A stretch of DNA of 48,232 nt, taken from positions 1-48,232 of the forward strand of contig JAJFHL010000147.1 in NCBI GenBank assembly GCA_021775615.1, read 5' to 3'. A model generated the notes under the pieces. The model was not told where the DNA came from. It made no database searches and worked only from the letters and a program-made list of their open reading frames with translations. This document shows positions 25,965 to 34,900 of the stretch, piece after piece. This stretch comes from Hyphomicrobiales bacterium (GTDB lineage: Bacteria > Pseudomonadota > Alphaproteobacteria > Rhizobiales > JAJFHB01). Position 1 is the first letter of the stretch. Every line of letters begins with the position of its first letter. A program made the translations under genes and the position numbers.

Positions 25965-27773
25965 ATGTTTGATTCGCTCCAGTTTCCAAGGATTTTTCCG
26001 GCCCTCGCCTTATTGGGTTCGCTGATCTGTGCATCGGTTCAGGCCGAACCACGGCACGGTATTGCAATGCATGGCGAGCCGGCCTATCCGGCGGGCTTCG
26101 CCCATTTCGCCTATGCCGATCCGGCGGCGCCCAAGGGCGGTACCGTCACTCTCGGCGTTCACGGCAGTTTCGACAGCACAAATCCCCTGATCATATCGGG
26201 TGTGGCGGCGGCAGGGCTGCGGGCGCATGTGTTCGAAAGCCTCATGGCAAGAGCACTGGACGAGCCGTTCTCGCTCTACGGCCTGATTGCCGAAACCATC
26301 GAGACGCCCGAGGATCGAGGCTGGGTGACGTTTACGCTCAATCCGAAGGCGCGGTTCTCCGATGGCAAGGCGGTAACCGTGGACGATGTGGTCTTCTCTC
26401 TGGAACTCCTGCGCGATCACGGCCGGCCCAATCACCGGCACTACTATTCCAAGGTGACCGGCATTGAACGGCTGGGTGGCACTGCGGTTAAGTTCGTTCT
26501 ACAGCCGGACGGCGACCGTGAGATGCCTCTCATTTTGGGGCTGATGCCGATTCTTCCGAAGCATCTCTACGATCCCGAGGCCTTCGAGAAGACGACATTG
26601 GACATCCCGACCGGGAGTGGTCCCTATTTGGTCGAAGACGTCGACCCTGGCGCACGCATCACCTATCGGCGCAATCCGGACTATTGGGCCAGAGATCTGG
26701 CTCCCAATGCCGGCCGGCACAATTTCGATGTGATCCGTTACGACTATTACCGGGACGCGAACGCCGTATTCGAGGCTTTCAAGAAAGGTCTCATAGATAT
26801 GCGCAGCGAGGGCGATCCGACCCGCTGGGCGACCGGGTACGATTTCCCCGCCGTCAACGATGGCAGGGTCGTCAAGGAAGAGTTCCCGACCGGCCTGCCG
26901 TCGGGCATGTCGGCATTCGTGTTCAACACCCGGCGCGAAAAGTTCGCCGATCAGCGTGTCCGGCGCGCCTTGCTGCACATGTTCGATTTCGAGTGGGCCA
27001 ACAAGTCGCTGTTCCACGGTCTCTACCGCCGGACGCGCAGCTTCTACGACAATTCGGAACTGGGCTCTGCCGACCGGCCGGCTGAAGCGGAGGAGCGCAA
27101 GCTGCTCGATGAGTTTCCACAAGTCGTGCTGCCGGACATACTCGAAGGCCGCTTCGCCATGCCGGTCAGCGACGGTTCGGGGCGCAATCGCATCAACCGC
27201 CGCATCGCGATCGCCATGCTCAAGGACGCCGGATATGTGATCAAGGACGGAGTGCTGGTCAACGCCAAGACGGACGCACCCTTTGTCTTCGAATTCGTAA
27301 CATCGTCACGGCAGCAGGAGCGCCTGGTCCTGCATTACACGCGCTCCCTCAAACGCATTGGGATCGAGGTGTCGGTGCGGCAGGTGGATTCTTCGCAGCT
27401 TCAGCGCCGCCGCCAGACCTACGACTTCGATATGATGCAGTATCACTGGTTTGCGTCGCTCTCGCCCGGTAACGAGCAGACATTCTACTGGGGTGCGGCA
27501 GGCCGCGACCGGGAAGGCACCCGAAACTACATGGGCGCCAGCGAGCCGGCGATCGACGCGATGATCGGGCACCTGCTTGCGGCGCGCGAAAGACCGGAAT
27601 TCGTCTCCGCCGCACGGGCTCTTGACCGTGTTCTGCTTTCGGGCTTCTACGTCATACCCCTGTACCATTCACCAACCCAATGGGCTGCCCGCTGGACACG
27701 TTTACACCATCCCAAGACAACTTCTCTGTACGGTTTTCAACTTGATACTTGGTGGTACGCCGAGAATCAGTGA
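25965..27773 (+). CDS. Family 5 extracellular solute-binding protein (YejA-like)
   Basis: A 602-residue periplasmic binding protein of the oligopeptide/nickel family, closest by motifs to YejA, which serves peptide and microcin C uptake. A signal peptide (IFPALALLGSLICASVQA) ends near residue 27. The mature N-terminus has HGIAMHGEPAYPAGFAHFAY and DPAAPKGG, typical of this branch, and SGPYLVEDVDPGARITYRRNPDYW is the family 5 signature region. No permease or ATPase gene is adjacent, so partners would be encoded elsewhere. The downstream synthetase-like gene begins 38 nt later and may be co-transcribed. Confidence 0.88.
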   Translation: MFDSLQFPRIFPALALLGSLICASVQAEPRHGIAMHGEPAYPAGFAHFAYADPAAPKGGTVTLGVHGSFDSTNPLIISGVAAAGLRAHVFESLMARALDEPFSLYGLIAETIETPEDRGWVTFTLNPKARFSDGKAVTVDDVVFSLELLRDHGRPNHRHYYSKVTGIERLGGTAVKFVLQPDGDREMPLILGLMPILPKHLYDPEAFEKTTLDIPTGSGPYLVEDVDPGARITYRRNPDYWARDLAPNAGRHNFDVIRYDYYRDANAVFEAFKKGLIDMRSEGDPTRWATGYDFPAVNDGRVVKEEFPTGLPSGMSAFVFNTRREKFADQRVRRALLHMFDFEWANKSLFHGLYRRTRSFYDNSELGSADRPAEAEERKLLDEFPQVVLPDILEGRFAMPVSDGSGRNRINRRIAIAMLKDAGYVIKDGVLVNAKTDAPFVFEFVTSSRQQERLVLHYTRSLKRIGIEVSVRQVDSSQLQRRRQTYDFDMMQYHWFASLSPGNEQTFYWGAAGRDREGTRNYMGASEPAIDAMIGHLLAARERPEFVSAARALDRVLLSGFYVIPLYHSPTQWAARWTRLHHPKTTSLYGFQLDTWWYAENQ

Positions 27774-27811
27774 AAAGGGTACTGGGGATTTCGCTTGGCT
27801 GAGGGGCTGGC

Positions 27812-29494
27812 ATGATCTTAACAGATCGCCTGGTCATTGAACAATTTGAAGCTTCGGGCATCTGGGGCGAAGCAACGCTTGTGGATTTGTTCGCGGCCGC
27901 CGCGCGGCGCTCGCCGGACAAGCTGGCGCTGGTCGACCCGCCGAACAGAGCCGCGGTGGCCGGTGGTTTGCCGCGCCGCCTGACCTTTGGGCAATTGTCT
28001 TCCGCGGTGGAAAATCTCGCGAGCGTTTTCCGCTCACTGCATCTGAAGCCGGACGACGTCGTTGCTTTTCAACTGCCGAACACGGTTGAGCAGGTCGTGG
28101 TGCTGCTGGCCGCGCTCAAGTGCGGACTGATTGCATCGCCTGTGCCCCTGCTCTGGCGAGAGCACGAAATCAAGACGGCACTTCCGCTGATCGGGCCCAA
28201 GGTCCTGCTTACGACACGCATGATTACCGGGCGCAATCATGAGGCCCTGATGTGTTCCGTGGCAGCGGAAAACATGACGGTCCGTGCCGTCATGTCGTTT
28301 GGCGACGGTGTCATGGACGGGGTCGTCGCGCTCGACGCGATTTTTACCGAAGAAACCGACGGGGACACGAGCACGGCCGCGTCCGAGGGTGCCAACGCGG
28401 TTGCTACTGTGTGCTGGGCAGGCGGCGATACGCCGACCCCCTGCCCTGTTCCCAGGTCGCATAATCAATGGATTGCAGCGGGCATGATGTCGCTGCTCGA
28501 GGCGGAGGTCGACGAGAGCTCGCACCTTCTTTGCCCCTATCCGTTGAACGGGCTGGTTTCGATCGGCGGCTTCATGGTTCCGTGGTTGCTGGCGGGCGCC
28601 ACGTTGTCTCTGCATCATCCCTTTGACCTGAAGGTATTTGTCGAGCAGCTGCGAAGCGAGGGCGTGACGATTGCCGGATTGCCGCCGGCAGTGATTGACC
28701 TCCTCAAATCGGAGGGCGCCTTCGAAAGCGACGGCGCAGCGGGCAGCCTCAAGACGCTGGCCTGTGTCTGGCCCGGGCCCCTGCTGCCAAAGGATGCCGA
28801 AGAGCGTGCCGCGGACTTGGTTGTGGGTGTGATCGATGTCAGGGCTCTCGGAGAGATGGCCTATATCGCCAAGCGCCGGGTGGCCGGAGAAAATCTGGCG
28901 GAGCTGGAACATGGCGAGTTCAGCTATCCGACACGGCGTGCCGGTGGAGCGGTCCTGCTGCAAACCCGCGTCAAGGGCGGGATTTCGAGCAACAAGCAGA
29001 TGGCGTCGCTGCTGACCGGTGATCTGATGATAAAGAGCCCGATGGCTTTCGATGCCTACTTCCCGGCCTGCATCGAGGGCGTCGACGAACCGGTTATCAC
29101 GAAAGATCCGCAAGGATACATCAACACAGGCCTGCGCTGCCTCCTGAGCGGCGGTTCCGCGACGAAGATCGAGATCATCAGACGCAATTCCAATGTCATA
29201 TTCTATGGTGGCCTGAGCGTTTCCGCCCACGAACTCGACCAGCTTTATGCCGATTTCCACGGCATTTCGGATGCTGCCGCATTCGCCTTCGACGATCCGG
29301 TCATGGGAGAGCGCATCCTGGCCGCGGTTGTCCCGCAACCGGGCATGACCATCGCATTCGATGAGTTTGTCGACTACCTGAACGAGCGTCAGGTCGCGCC
29401 TTACAAGGTGCCGGACCGGCTGGTCACGGTCAAAAGCATACCGCGTGATGGAGAAGGTGCCATTCTGCGCGACAAGGTGCTGGATCAGATTTAA
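27812..29494 (+). CDS. Degenerate adenylate-forming (acyl-CoA synthetase-like) protein
   Basis: A 560-residue protein with the fold of AMP-binding acyl-CoA synthetases but altered at every core motif. The P-loop (normally SGTTGxPKG) reads AGGDTPTPCPVPRSHNQ; the A5 YGxTE motif reads ALGEMA; the A8 TGD reads NTGLR; and the catalytic lysine of A10 (GKxxR) is alanine in PRDGEGAILRD. The fold is kept to the end (FYGGLSVSAHELD, APYKVPDRL). It is therefore probably not an active ligase but a ligand-binding or regulatory relative; it is intact, with no frameshift. GAGGGG lies 6 nt before the ATG. The next gene is a degenerate PleD-like protein 121 nt on. Confidence 0.8.
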   Translation: MILTDRLVIEQFEASGIWGEATLVDLFAAAARRSPDKLALVDPPNRAAVAGGLPRRLTFGQLSSAVENLASVFRSLHLKPDDVVAFQLPNTVEQVVVLLAALKCGLIASPVPLLWREHEIKTALPLIGPKVLLTTRMITGRNHEALMCSVAAENMTVRAVMSFGDGVMDGVVALDAIFTEETDGDTSTAASEGANAVATVCWAGGDTPTPCPVPRSHNQWIAAGMMSLLEAEVDESSHLLCPYPLNGLVSIGGFMVPWLLAGATLSLHHPFDLKVFVEQLRSEGVTIAGLPPAVIDLLKSEGAFESDGAAGSLKTLACVWPGPLLPKDAEERAADLVVGVIDVRALGEMAYIAKRRVAGENLAELEHGEFSYPTRRAGGAVLLQTRVKGGISSNKQMASLLTGDLMIKSPMAFDAYFPACIEGVDEPVITKDPQGYINTGLRCLLSGGSATKIEIIRRNSNVIFYGGLSVSAHELDQLYADFHGISDAAAFAFDDPVMGERILAAVVPQPGMTIAFDEFVDYLNERQVAPYKVPDRLVTVKSIPRDGEGAILRDKVLDQI

Positions 29495-29615
29495 CCGCGA
29501 TCCACGCAATTTCTTAAGCAAACCTTTACCACGTTCTCCGTAGAAGAGTCGGTACCGGAATTCGATTCTGCTTGGCTGGATTGCCCGCCTGGCGCACTGC
29601 ATGGAGTACATCTTG

Positions 29616-30968
29616 ATGCCCAGTACGGCGAGGGTCCTGATTGTCGGCGAAGGTTCCAGCGGCGGTGATCCCACCCTGCCCGAGGCATTGCAGAGGTGTG
29701 GTTTTTCCAGCAGAACCGTCGATCTCGCGGCGGGTTTGCAGGCCTGCTGCCAGGAAGACCGCCCTGATGTCGTGATCCTGAATCTCCTTGCCGAACATGC
29801 GGAGCAGCACATCGACAGGTTCGTCGCCTTTGCTCGCGACCTCAAGTCAGAGAGCGCCCTGACTCACATTCCCGTCATGGCAATCGGAGAAGAAGCGCGC
29901 TGCGGCGAGGCCCAGGTCGAAGAGATTCGCCATGCGAAGGTGGACGAAATTATCCTCGGCCCCTTCAACGAGCACCAGATTTGCGGCCGGCTAGGCGCTT
30001 TGGTCCGCCTTAACACCATGCACGAAGAGTTGGTTCGGCGTCTCAACACATCAGCGAAATACGGCGTCGATGCGCCGGTCATTGCCGCACCGCAGCGCAG
30101 TGTGGACGACGCGACCGTGCTGGTGGTGGGCGCAACGGAGAGCTACCCCGTCATCGAGAACACCCTGTCGCGACATGCGACCCTTGTCGGGGCGCTGACG
30201 CCCGAAACGGCGATGGACTACCTGACGCGGCGCCGGTTCGATACCGTGATTATCGACCTTGACGGCAACCCCGAGCCCTATATGGAGCTGTGCCGCGCGG
30301 TCCGAAGGAACTCAAGGCTGTTCAATCTCCCGATCGTGCTGATGGCGAAAGAACGGGATTTGAACGCGCCTGATGTGGCCGATTGTGAAGGCGTAACGGA
30401 CATTATCATGAAGCCGGTCCGCCCGCGCGAGCTGGAAACCCGCATTGTGTCGCTGATTTCGGAATTGCGGTTTCGCGATTCGCTGCGGGCAATCTACAAA
30501 GAAGCCCGCCACATGGCGACGAGCGACGGCCTGACGGGCCTCTACAGCCGCGGCTTCCTTCTTGAGCACCTGCGCAGCATGATCGCGGACGCCCGGCACC
30601 GTGCGGGCAAGTTCTCGCTCGCCTTCCTCGACATTTCCAACCTGGAAGCGATCAACTCGGAATTCGGATTTGTGGTCGGCGACCGCATCATTCGACAGGT
30701 TGGCGACATGATGGGATATCTGGTGCGCGGCGAAGATCTGACCGCGCGCTACTCGGGCGGCAGATTCTGCGTCATCCTGCCGGATACCTCGCTGGAGGCC
30801 GCTCGGGTCGCCGTCAAGCGCATCAGCGGTGTGGTCAAATGTACTGAACTGACCACGCCGGAAATGGAAAAGCCGGTCAAGGTGGATCTCATCTGCAGCA
30901 TTTGCGAATTTGACGACGACCGCGATCCTCAGAAGATGATACATCGCGTGCGCGCGATGATGAGTTGA
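29616..30968 (+). CDS. Degenerate PleD-like protein (REC-REC-GGDEF)
   Basis: A 450-residue protein with the PleD layout: two receiver domains (about residues 6-120 and 158-275) and a GGDEF domain (about 300-450). The first receiver has Asn where the phosphorylated Asp is expected (PDVVILNLL), and its acidic pair is lost (VLIVGEG). The second keeps Asp (TVIIDLD) but also lacks the acidic pair. The diguanylate cyclase signature is SGGRF instead of GGDEF/GGEEF. It is thus expected to be catalytically inactive, perhaps a c-di-GMP/GTP or protein-binding regulator. The ATG at 29616 has GGAG 9 nt upstream. Confidence 0.83.
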   Translation: MPSTARVLIVGEGSSGGDPTLPEALQRCGFSSRTVDLAAGLQACCQEDRPDVVILNLLAEHAEQHIDRFVAFARDLKSESALTHIPVMAIGEEARCGEAQVEEIRHAKVDEIILGPFNEHQICGRLGALVRLNTMHEELVRRLNTSAKYGVDAPVIAAPQRSVDDATVLVVGATESYPVIENTLSRHATLVGALTPETAMDYLTRRRFDTVIIDLDGNPEPYMELCRAVRRNSRLFNLPIVLMAKERDLNAPDVADCEGVTDIIMKPVRPRELETRIVSLISELRFRDSLRAIYKEARHMATSDGLTGLYSRGFLLEHLRSMIADARHRAGKFSLAFLDISNLEAINSEFGFVVGDRIIRQVGDMMGYLVRGEDLTARYSGGRFCVILPDTSLEAARVAVKRISGVVKCTELTTPEMEKPVKVDLICSICEFDDDRDPQKMIHRVRAMMS

Positions 30969-30975
30969 TCGGCCT

Positions 30976-31003
30976 AAGGCTCCCCGCCTTTTGCATTTTT
31001 TCT
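30976..31003 (+). terminator. Weak intrinsic terminator after the PleD-like gene
   Basis: AAGGC-TCCCC-GCCTT forms a short 5-bp stem, followed by TTGCATTTTTTC, 8 nt after the stop. The stem is short, so activity is uncertain. Confidence 0.4.
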
Positions 31004-31054
31004 TCCGGCGCGCCATATTGAGCTGATTTTCCCGTGTGCCCTGGAGAACAGCCG

Positions 31055-31744
31055 GTGACCACAGCCGACCCGCAACCGATTAGCGTCGATATCATCTCGG
31101 ACGTCATGTGCCCGTGGTGCTATATCGGCAAGCGCCGCTTTGAAAAAGCCCTGCAGCTCAAGCCCGACATCGCCGTTGATGTACGCTGGCGGCCGTATCA
31201 GCTCGACGAGACCATTCCTCCCGAAGGCGTCGACAGGCAGGAGTATCTCAGCAAGAAATTCGGCGGCACGGATCGGGCAAAGCAGATCTATCAGGCGGTG
31301 TCCGATGCAGGCGACATGGAAAGCATTCCCTTTGAGTTCGGCAAGATCGAGCGCTCTCCCAACACGGTGAATGCTCATCGGTTGATCAGATGGGCGGTTA
31401 CGCCCGGTCTGCAGGACGAAATGGTGGAGCGGCTGTTTTCCCTCTATTTCATAGAGGGTGGAGATCTAACCGATCGCGACGTGCTCCTGAAGGCGGCCGA
31501 AGATGTCGGTCTTGATACATCGCTCATCGCCGAATTGATTGATACAGACGCGGATGCGGAGCTTGTGAGCAAGGAAATCAATCTGGCGCGCGAGATGGGC
31601 GTCAGCGGCGTGCCCTGCTTCATTGTTGCCAACAAATATGCGGTGATGGGCGCGGAACAGCCCGAAGTGATCGCGCGGGCGCTTGAGATGGCGGTGGCGG
31701 ATCAGAACAACACCGAAACCCTCGCCGGGGAAGAGGTAAGCTAG
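31055..31744 (+). CDS. DsbA-family oxidoreductase (FrnE-like)
   Basis: A 229-residue cytoplasmic DsbA-fold protein of the FrnE/2-hydroxychromene-carboxylate isomerase group. The active motif is C19-P-W-C22 (DVMCPWCYIGKRR), and the cis-proline loop is GVSGVPCFIV. No signal peptide is seen, so it acts in the cytoplasm, where relatives help with oxidative stress or polyketide chemistry. The GTG at 31055 is chosen because CTGGAG lies 8 nt upstream; a GTG at 31034 is in frame. Its TAG stop is part of the CTAG end of repeat copy 3. Confidence 0.85.
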   Translation: MTTADPQPISVDIISDVMCPWCYIGKRRFEKALQLKPDIAVDVRWRPYQLDETIPPEGVDRQEYLSKKFGGTDRAKQIYQAVSDAGDMESIPFEFGKIERSPNTVNAHRLIRWAVTPGLQDEMVERLFSLYFIEGGDLTDRDVLLKAAEDVGLDTSLIAELIDTDADAELVSKEINLAREMGVSGVPCFIVANKYAVMGAEQPEVIARALEMAVADQNNTETLAGEEVS

Positions 31745-31969
31745 ACCCTTTCACCTTCATATTGAACCGTTTGATGGCGTCAAATCGGTTCGCTCGGTAA
31801 GAGCAGCCTGCGTCCGGTTGGACGCAGGCAAGCTGCTCGTGCTTAGTGAAATAGATCAAATACTCTGCGCTTAACCGGGATCGGTTAAGCGCAGTTTGAT
31901 CTATGCGCGGTGCGCAGTTCGATGCGGTGCATCGGGCAAGCGCTTCCGTAAGAAGAAGAAAGGGTCTAG
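31741..31969. repeat. MITE-like repeat, copy 3 (composite, 229 bp)
   Basis: The ends start CTAGACCCTTTC on both sides, but the inner part of the left arm resembles copy 2 (CACCTTCATATTGAAC) while the right arm matches copy 1 (TTACGG...TCTTCTTC type). Relative to copy 1 it lacks about half of the interior, with the junction at CAAGCG, and carries a 105-bp insertion (31801-31905). Both outer CTAGs contain stop codons: of the DsbA-like gene at left and of mfd at right. It lies between convergent genes. Confidence 0.85.
31801..31905. repeat. Two-hairpin RIME-like element nested in repeat copy 3
   Basis: Two large palindromes stand side by side. The first (31801-31838) pairs GAGCAGC and CTGCGTCC with their complements, with a 4-nt bulge (GCAA) on the 3' side and a GGTT loop. 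The second (31852-31903) pairs TAGATCAAA and CTGCGCTTAACC with their complements, with a 4-nt bulge (TACT) on the 5' side and a GGGATC loop. Neither is in copies 1 or 2. Size and two-palindrome layout match what is known of Rhizobium-specific intergenic mosaic elements; identity to a named family is not tested. Confidence 0.7.
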
Positions 31970-34900
31970 GCCACCGCCTGGTCTTCCGTGGCCACGCGCG
32001 CCAGCTGCTTCAGTATCACATGTGCACCCTTGAGGCGGTTTTCCGGGGTTGGCCAGTCGCGCTTGAGGACCATGGTGTGGTCGGGGCGCAGCTTTGCCAG
32101 CGTTCCCTGCTCGTTGATGTAGCCGATCAACCCGCCCGGGTTGGCAAACTGTCCGTTGCGGAATTTGAGAACGACGCCCTTGGGTCCGGCATCGACATTC
32201 GATATGCCGGCCTGGCGGCACAGGATCTTGATGGCGACGACTTCGAGCAGATGCTCGACCTCCTCTGGCAACGAGCCGAAACGGTCGACGAGTTCCGCGC
32301 CGAATGCCTGAACAGATTCCTGACCCTCAAGATCGGCCAACCTCCGGTACAGTCCGAGCCGCAGTTCGAGGTCCGTGACATATGTCTCGGGGATCAGTAC
32401 GGAGGTGCCGAGATTGATCTGCGGCGACCACTTGTCCTCCTGGGTATCGTCGTCGTCTCCGGCGCGCAGGCTGGCGACGGCTTCTTCCAGCATGTCCTGG
32501 TAGAGTTCGAAACCCACTTCCTTGATGTGGCCCGATTGCTCTTCGCCGAGCAGGTTTCCAGCTCCGCGGATGTCGAGATCATGGCTCGCCAGGGTGAAAC
32601 CGGCACCCAGCGAGTCGAGGGACTGCAGCACCCGCAACCGCTTGTCCGCGGTTTCGGTCAGGGGCCGGTTTGCCGGCACCGTAAAGAGCGCATAGGCACG
32701 GCTCTTGGAGCGCCCGACCCGGCCGCGCAGCTGATAGAGCTGGGCCAGGCCGAATTTGTCGGCGCGGTGGACAATCAGTGTGTTTGCCGTGGGGATATCG
32801 AGACCGGATTCGATGATCGTTGTCGACAACAGCACATTGTAGCTGCCTTCATAAAACGCGGTCATGACGTCTTCGAGTTGCCCGGTGGGCATCTGGCCAT
32901 GGGCGACGGCAAAACTTACCTCAGGCACGTGGTCTCGCAGGAATTCTTCGGTTTCGGGTAGGTCGGCAATGCGCGGACAGACATAAAAGCTCTGCCCGCC
33001 GCGATAGAGTTCGCGCAGCAGCGCCTCGCGGATGATGACCGGATCAAACGGGCTGATGAACGTTCTGACCGCGAGACGGTCGACCGGCGGGGTGGTGATG
33101 AGCGAGAGTTCGCGCACGCCGGTGAGCGCCAGCTGCAAGGTTCGCGGGATTGGCGTGGCCGTCAGCGTCAGGACGTGAACATTGGCACGCAGCTCCTTGA
33201 GACGCTCCTTGTGTGCGACCCCGAAATGCTGCTCCTCGTCGACGATGAGAAGGCCCAGGTCACGAAATGCTATCGATTTACCGAGCAGGGCATGAGTGCC
33301 GATGACGATGTCCACATCGCCGCTGGTCAGGCCGGACTTGGTCTTGTCGAGATCCGCCTTCGGCACCAGGCGCGAAGCCTGTTCGACGCGCACCGGAAGC
33401 CCGGCGAAACGTTCCTTGAAGGTCTGGTAGTGCTGACGCGCCAACAAGGTCGTCGGCACCACAAGGGCGACCTGCTTGCCCGACATGACCGCAATGAAGG
33501 CGGATCTGAGAGCGACTTCGGTCTTGCCGAAGCCGACATCGCCGCACACCAGCCGGTCCATGGGGCGGCCGGCCGCCAGATCGTCGACGACGGCGTCGAT
33601 TGCGGCGATCTGGTCCTCGGTCTCTTCAAACGGAAAGCGTGCGCAGAACTCGTCATAGAGCCCGTCGGTGGGCGCCAGCACTTCACCGCTCTTGAGGGTC
33701 CTTGCGGCGGCGGTCTTGATGAGCTGCTCGGCGATGTCGCGAATGCGCTGCTTGAGGCGTGCCTTGCGCGCCTGCCAGCCCGAACCGCCGAGCTTGTCGA
33801 GCTGGGCACCGGCGTCGTCCGAACCGTACCGGCTGAGAAGCTCGATATTTTCAACGGGGAGAAAGAGACGGTCGCCGCCCTGATAGACTATGAGCAGGCA
33901 GTCGTGCGGCGCCTCGTTGACGGTGATGGTCTGCAGGCCTTCGAATTGGCCGATACCGTGATCCACATGAACCACCAGGTCGCTCTGGGACAGTGAAGAG
34001 ACCTCGGTCAGGAAGTCTTCGGCGCGCTTGGTCCTGCGGGCGCGCCGGACCAGACGGTCGCCGAGTACGTCCTGTTCGCAGATGACGGCGATGTCTTCGG
34101 TTTCGAAACCTGTTTCCAGACCCAAAAGGACCAGCGATGCGGTGGTGGGCGGCAGGGCCAGCGCGTCGTGCCATGTGTCTGCCAGAACCGCCTGATCGGA
34201 GCTGTGATCGGCCATGACAGATTTCAGGCGATCGCGAGAGCCCTCGCTCCAGCATGCCACGACGACGCGTTTGCCCGAGCGTTGCGTTGCGTTGATGTGA
34301 TCTTGCAGCGCCTCGAACAGGTTGCGGTCGGTTTCGCCGCGTTCCGCCGCGAAGCTTCGACCCTGGCGCCCGCCAAGGGACATGGTGCGGTGCGAGCCCG
34401 AAACATCCGGCTGTTCGAAGTGTGAAAGCTGAACCGTCGGCAGGTTGCTGGAGGCCGATGTCCACTCGTCTTCGCTCAGATAGAGCGCATCGGGCGGGAT
34501 CGGATTGTAGATCGGTGCGCCGAGCGAATCCTGCTCGCGGGCGGCGATACGGGCATCGTAGTATTCGTTGATCTGCTCGAAGCGCGACCGGGCCGCGTCC
34601 TCCAGCAAGTGATCGAAAATCAGTGCGTCGGGTTTTACATAGTCGAACACGGTGCTCAGACCGTCATGGAAGAGTGGCAACCAGTGCTCCACGCCCTGAT
34701 AGCGGTGGCCGGACTTTACCGCTTCATAAAGAGGGTCCGGCCCGGTGACGCCGCCGAACAGGGCGCCATAGCCGGTCCTGAACCCGGTAACCGCTTCGGG
34801 CGTGAGCACAACCTCGCTCGCAGGCAGCAGGTCCATGCGCTTGAGCTGGCCGATGGTGCGCTGTGTTTGCGGATCGAACGTTCTGATGGATTCCAGCGTG

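Noticed and set aside
28034-29845. Open frame of 603 codons on the minus strand opposite the synthetase-like gene
   Set aside because: It is antisense to an intact gene with a recognisable fold, has a His/Arg-rich composition typical of a shadow frame in GC-rich DNA, and no family features.
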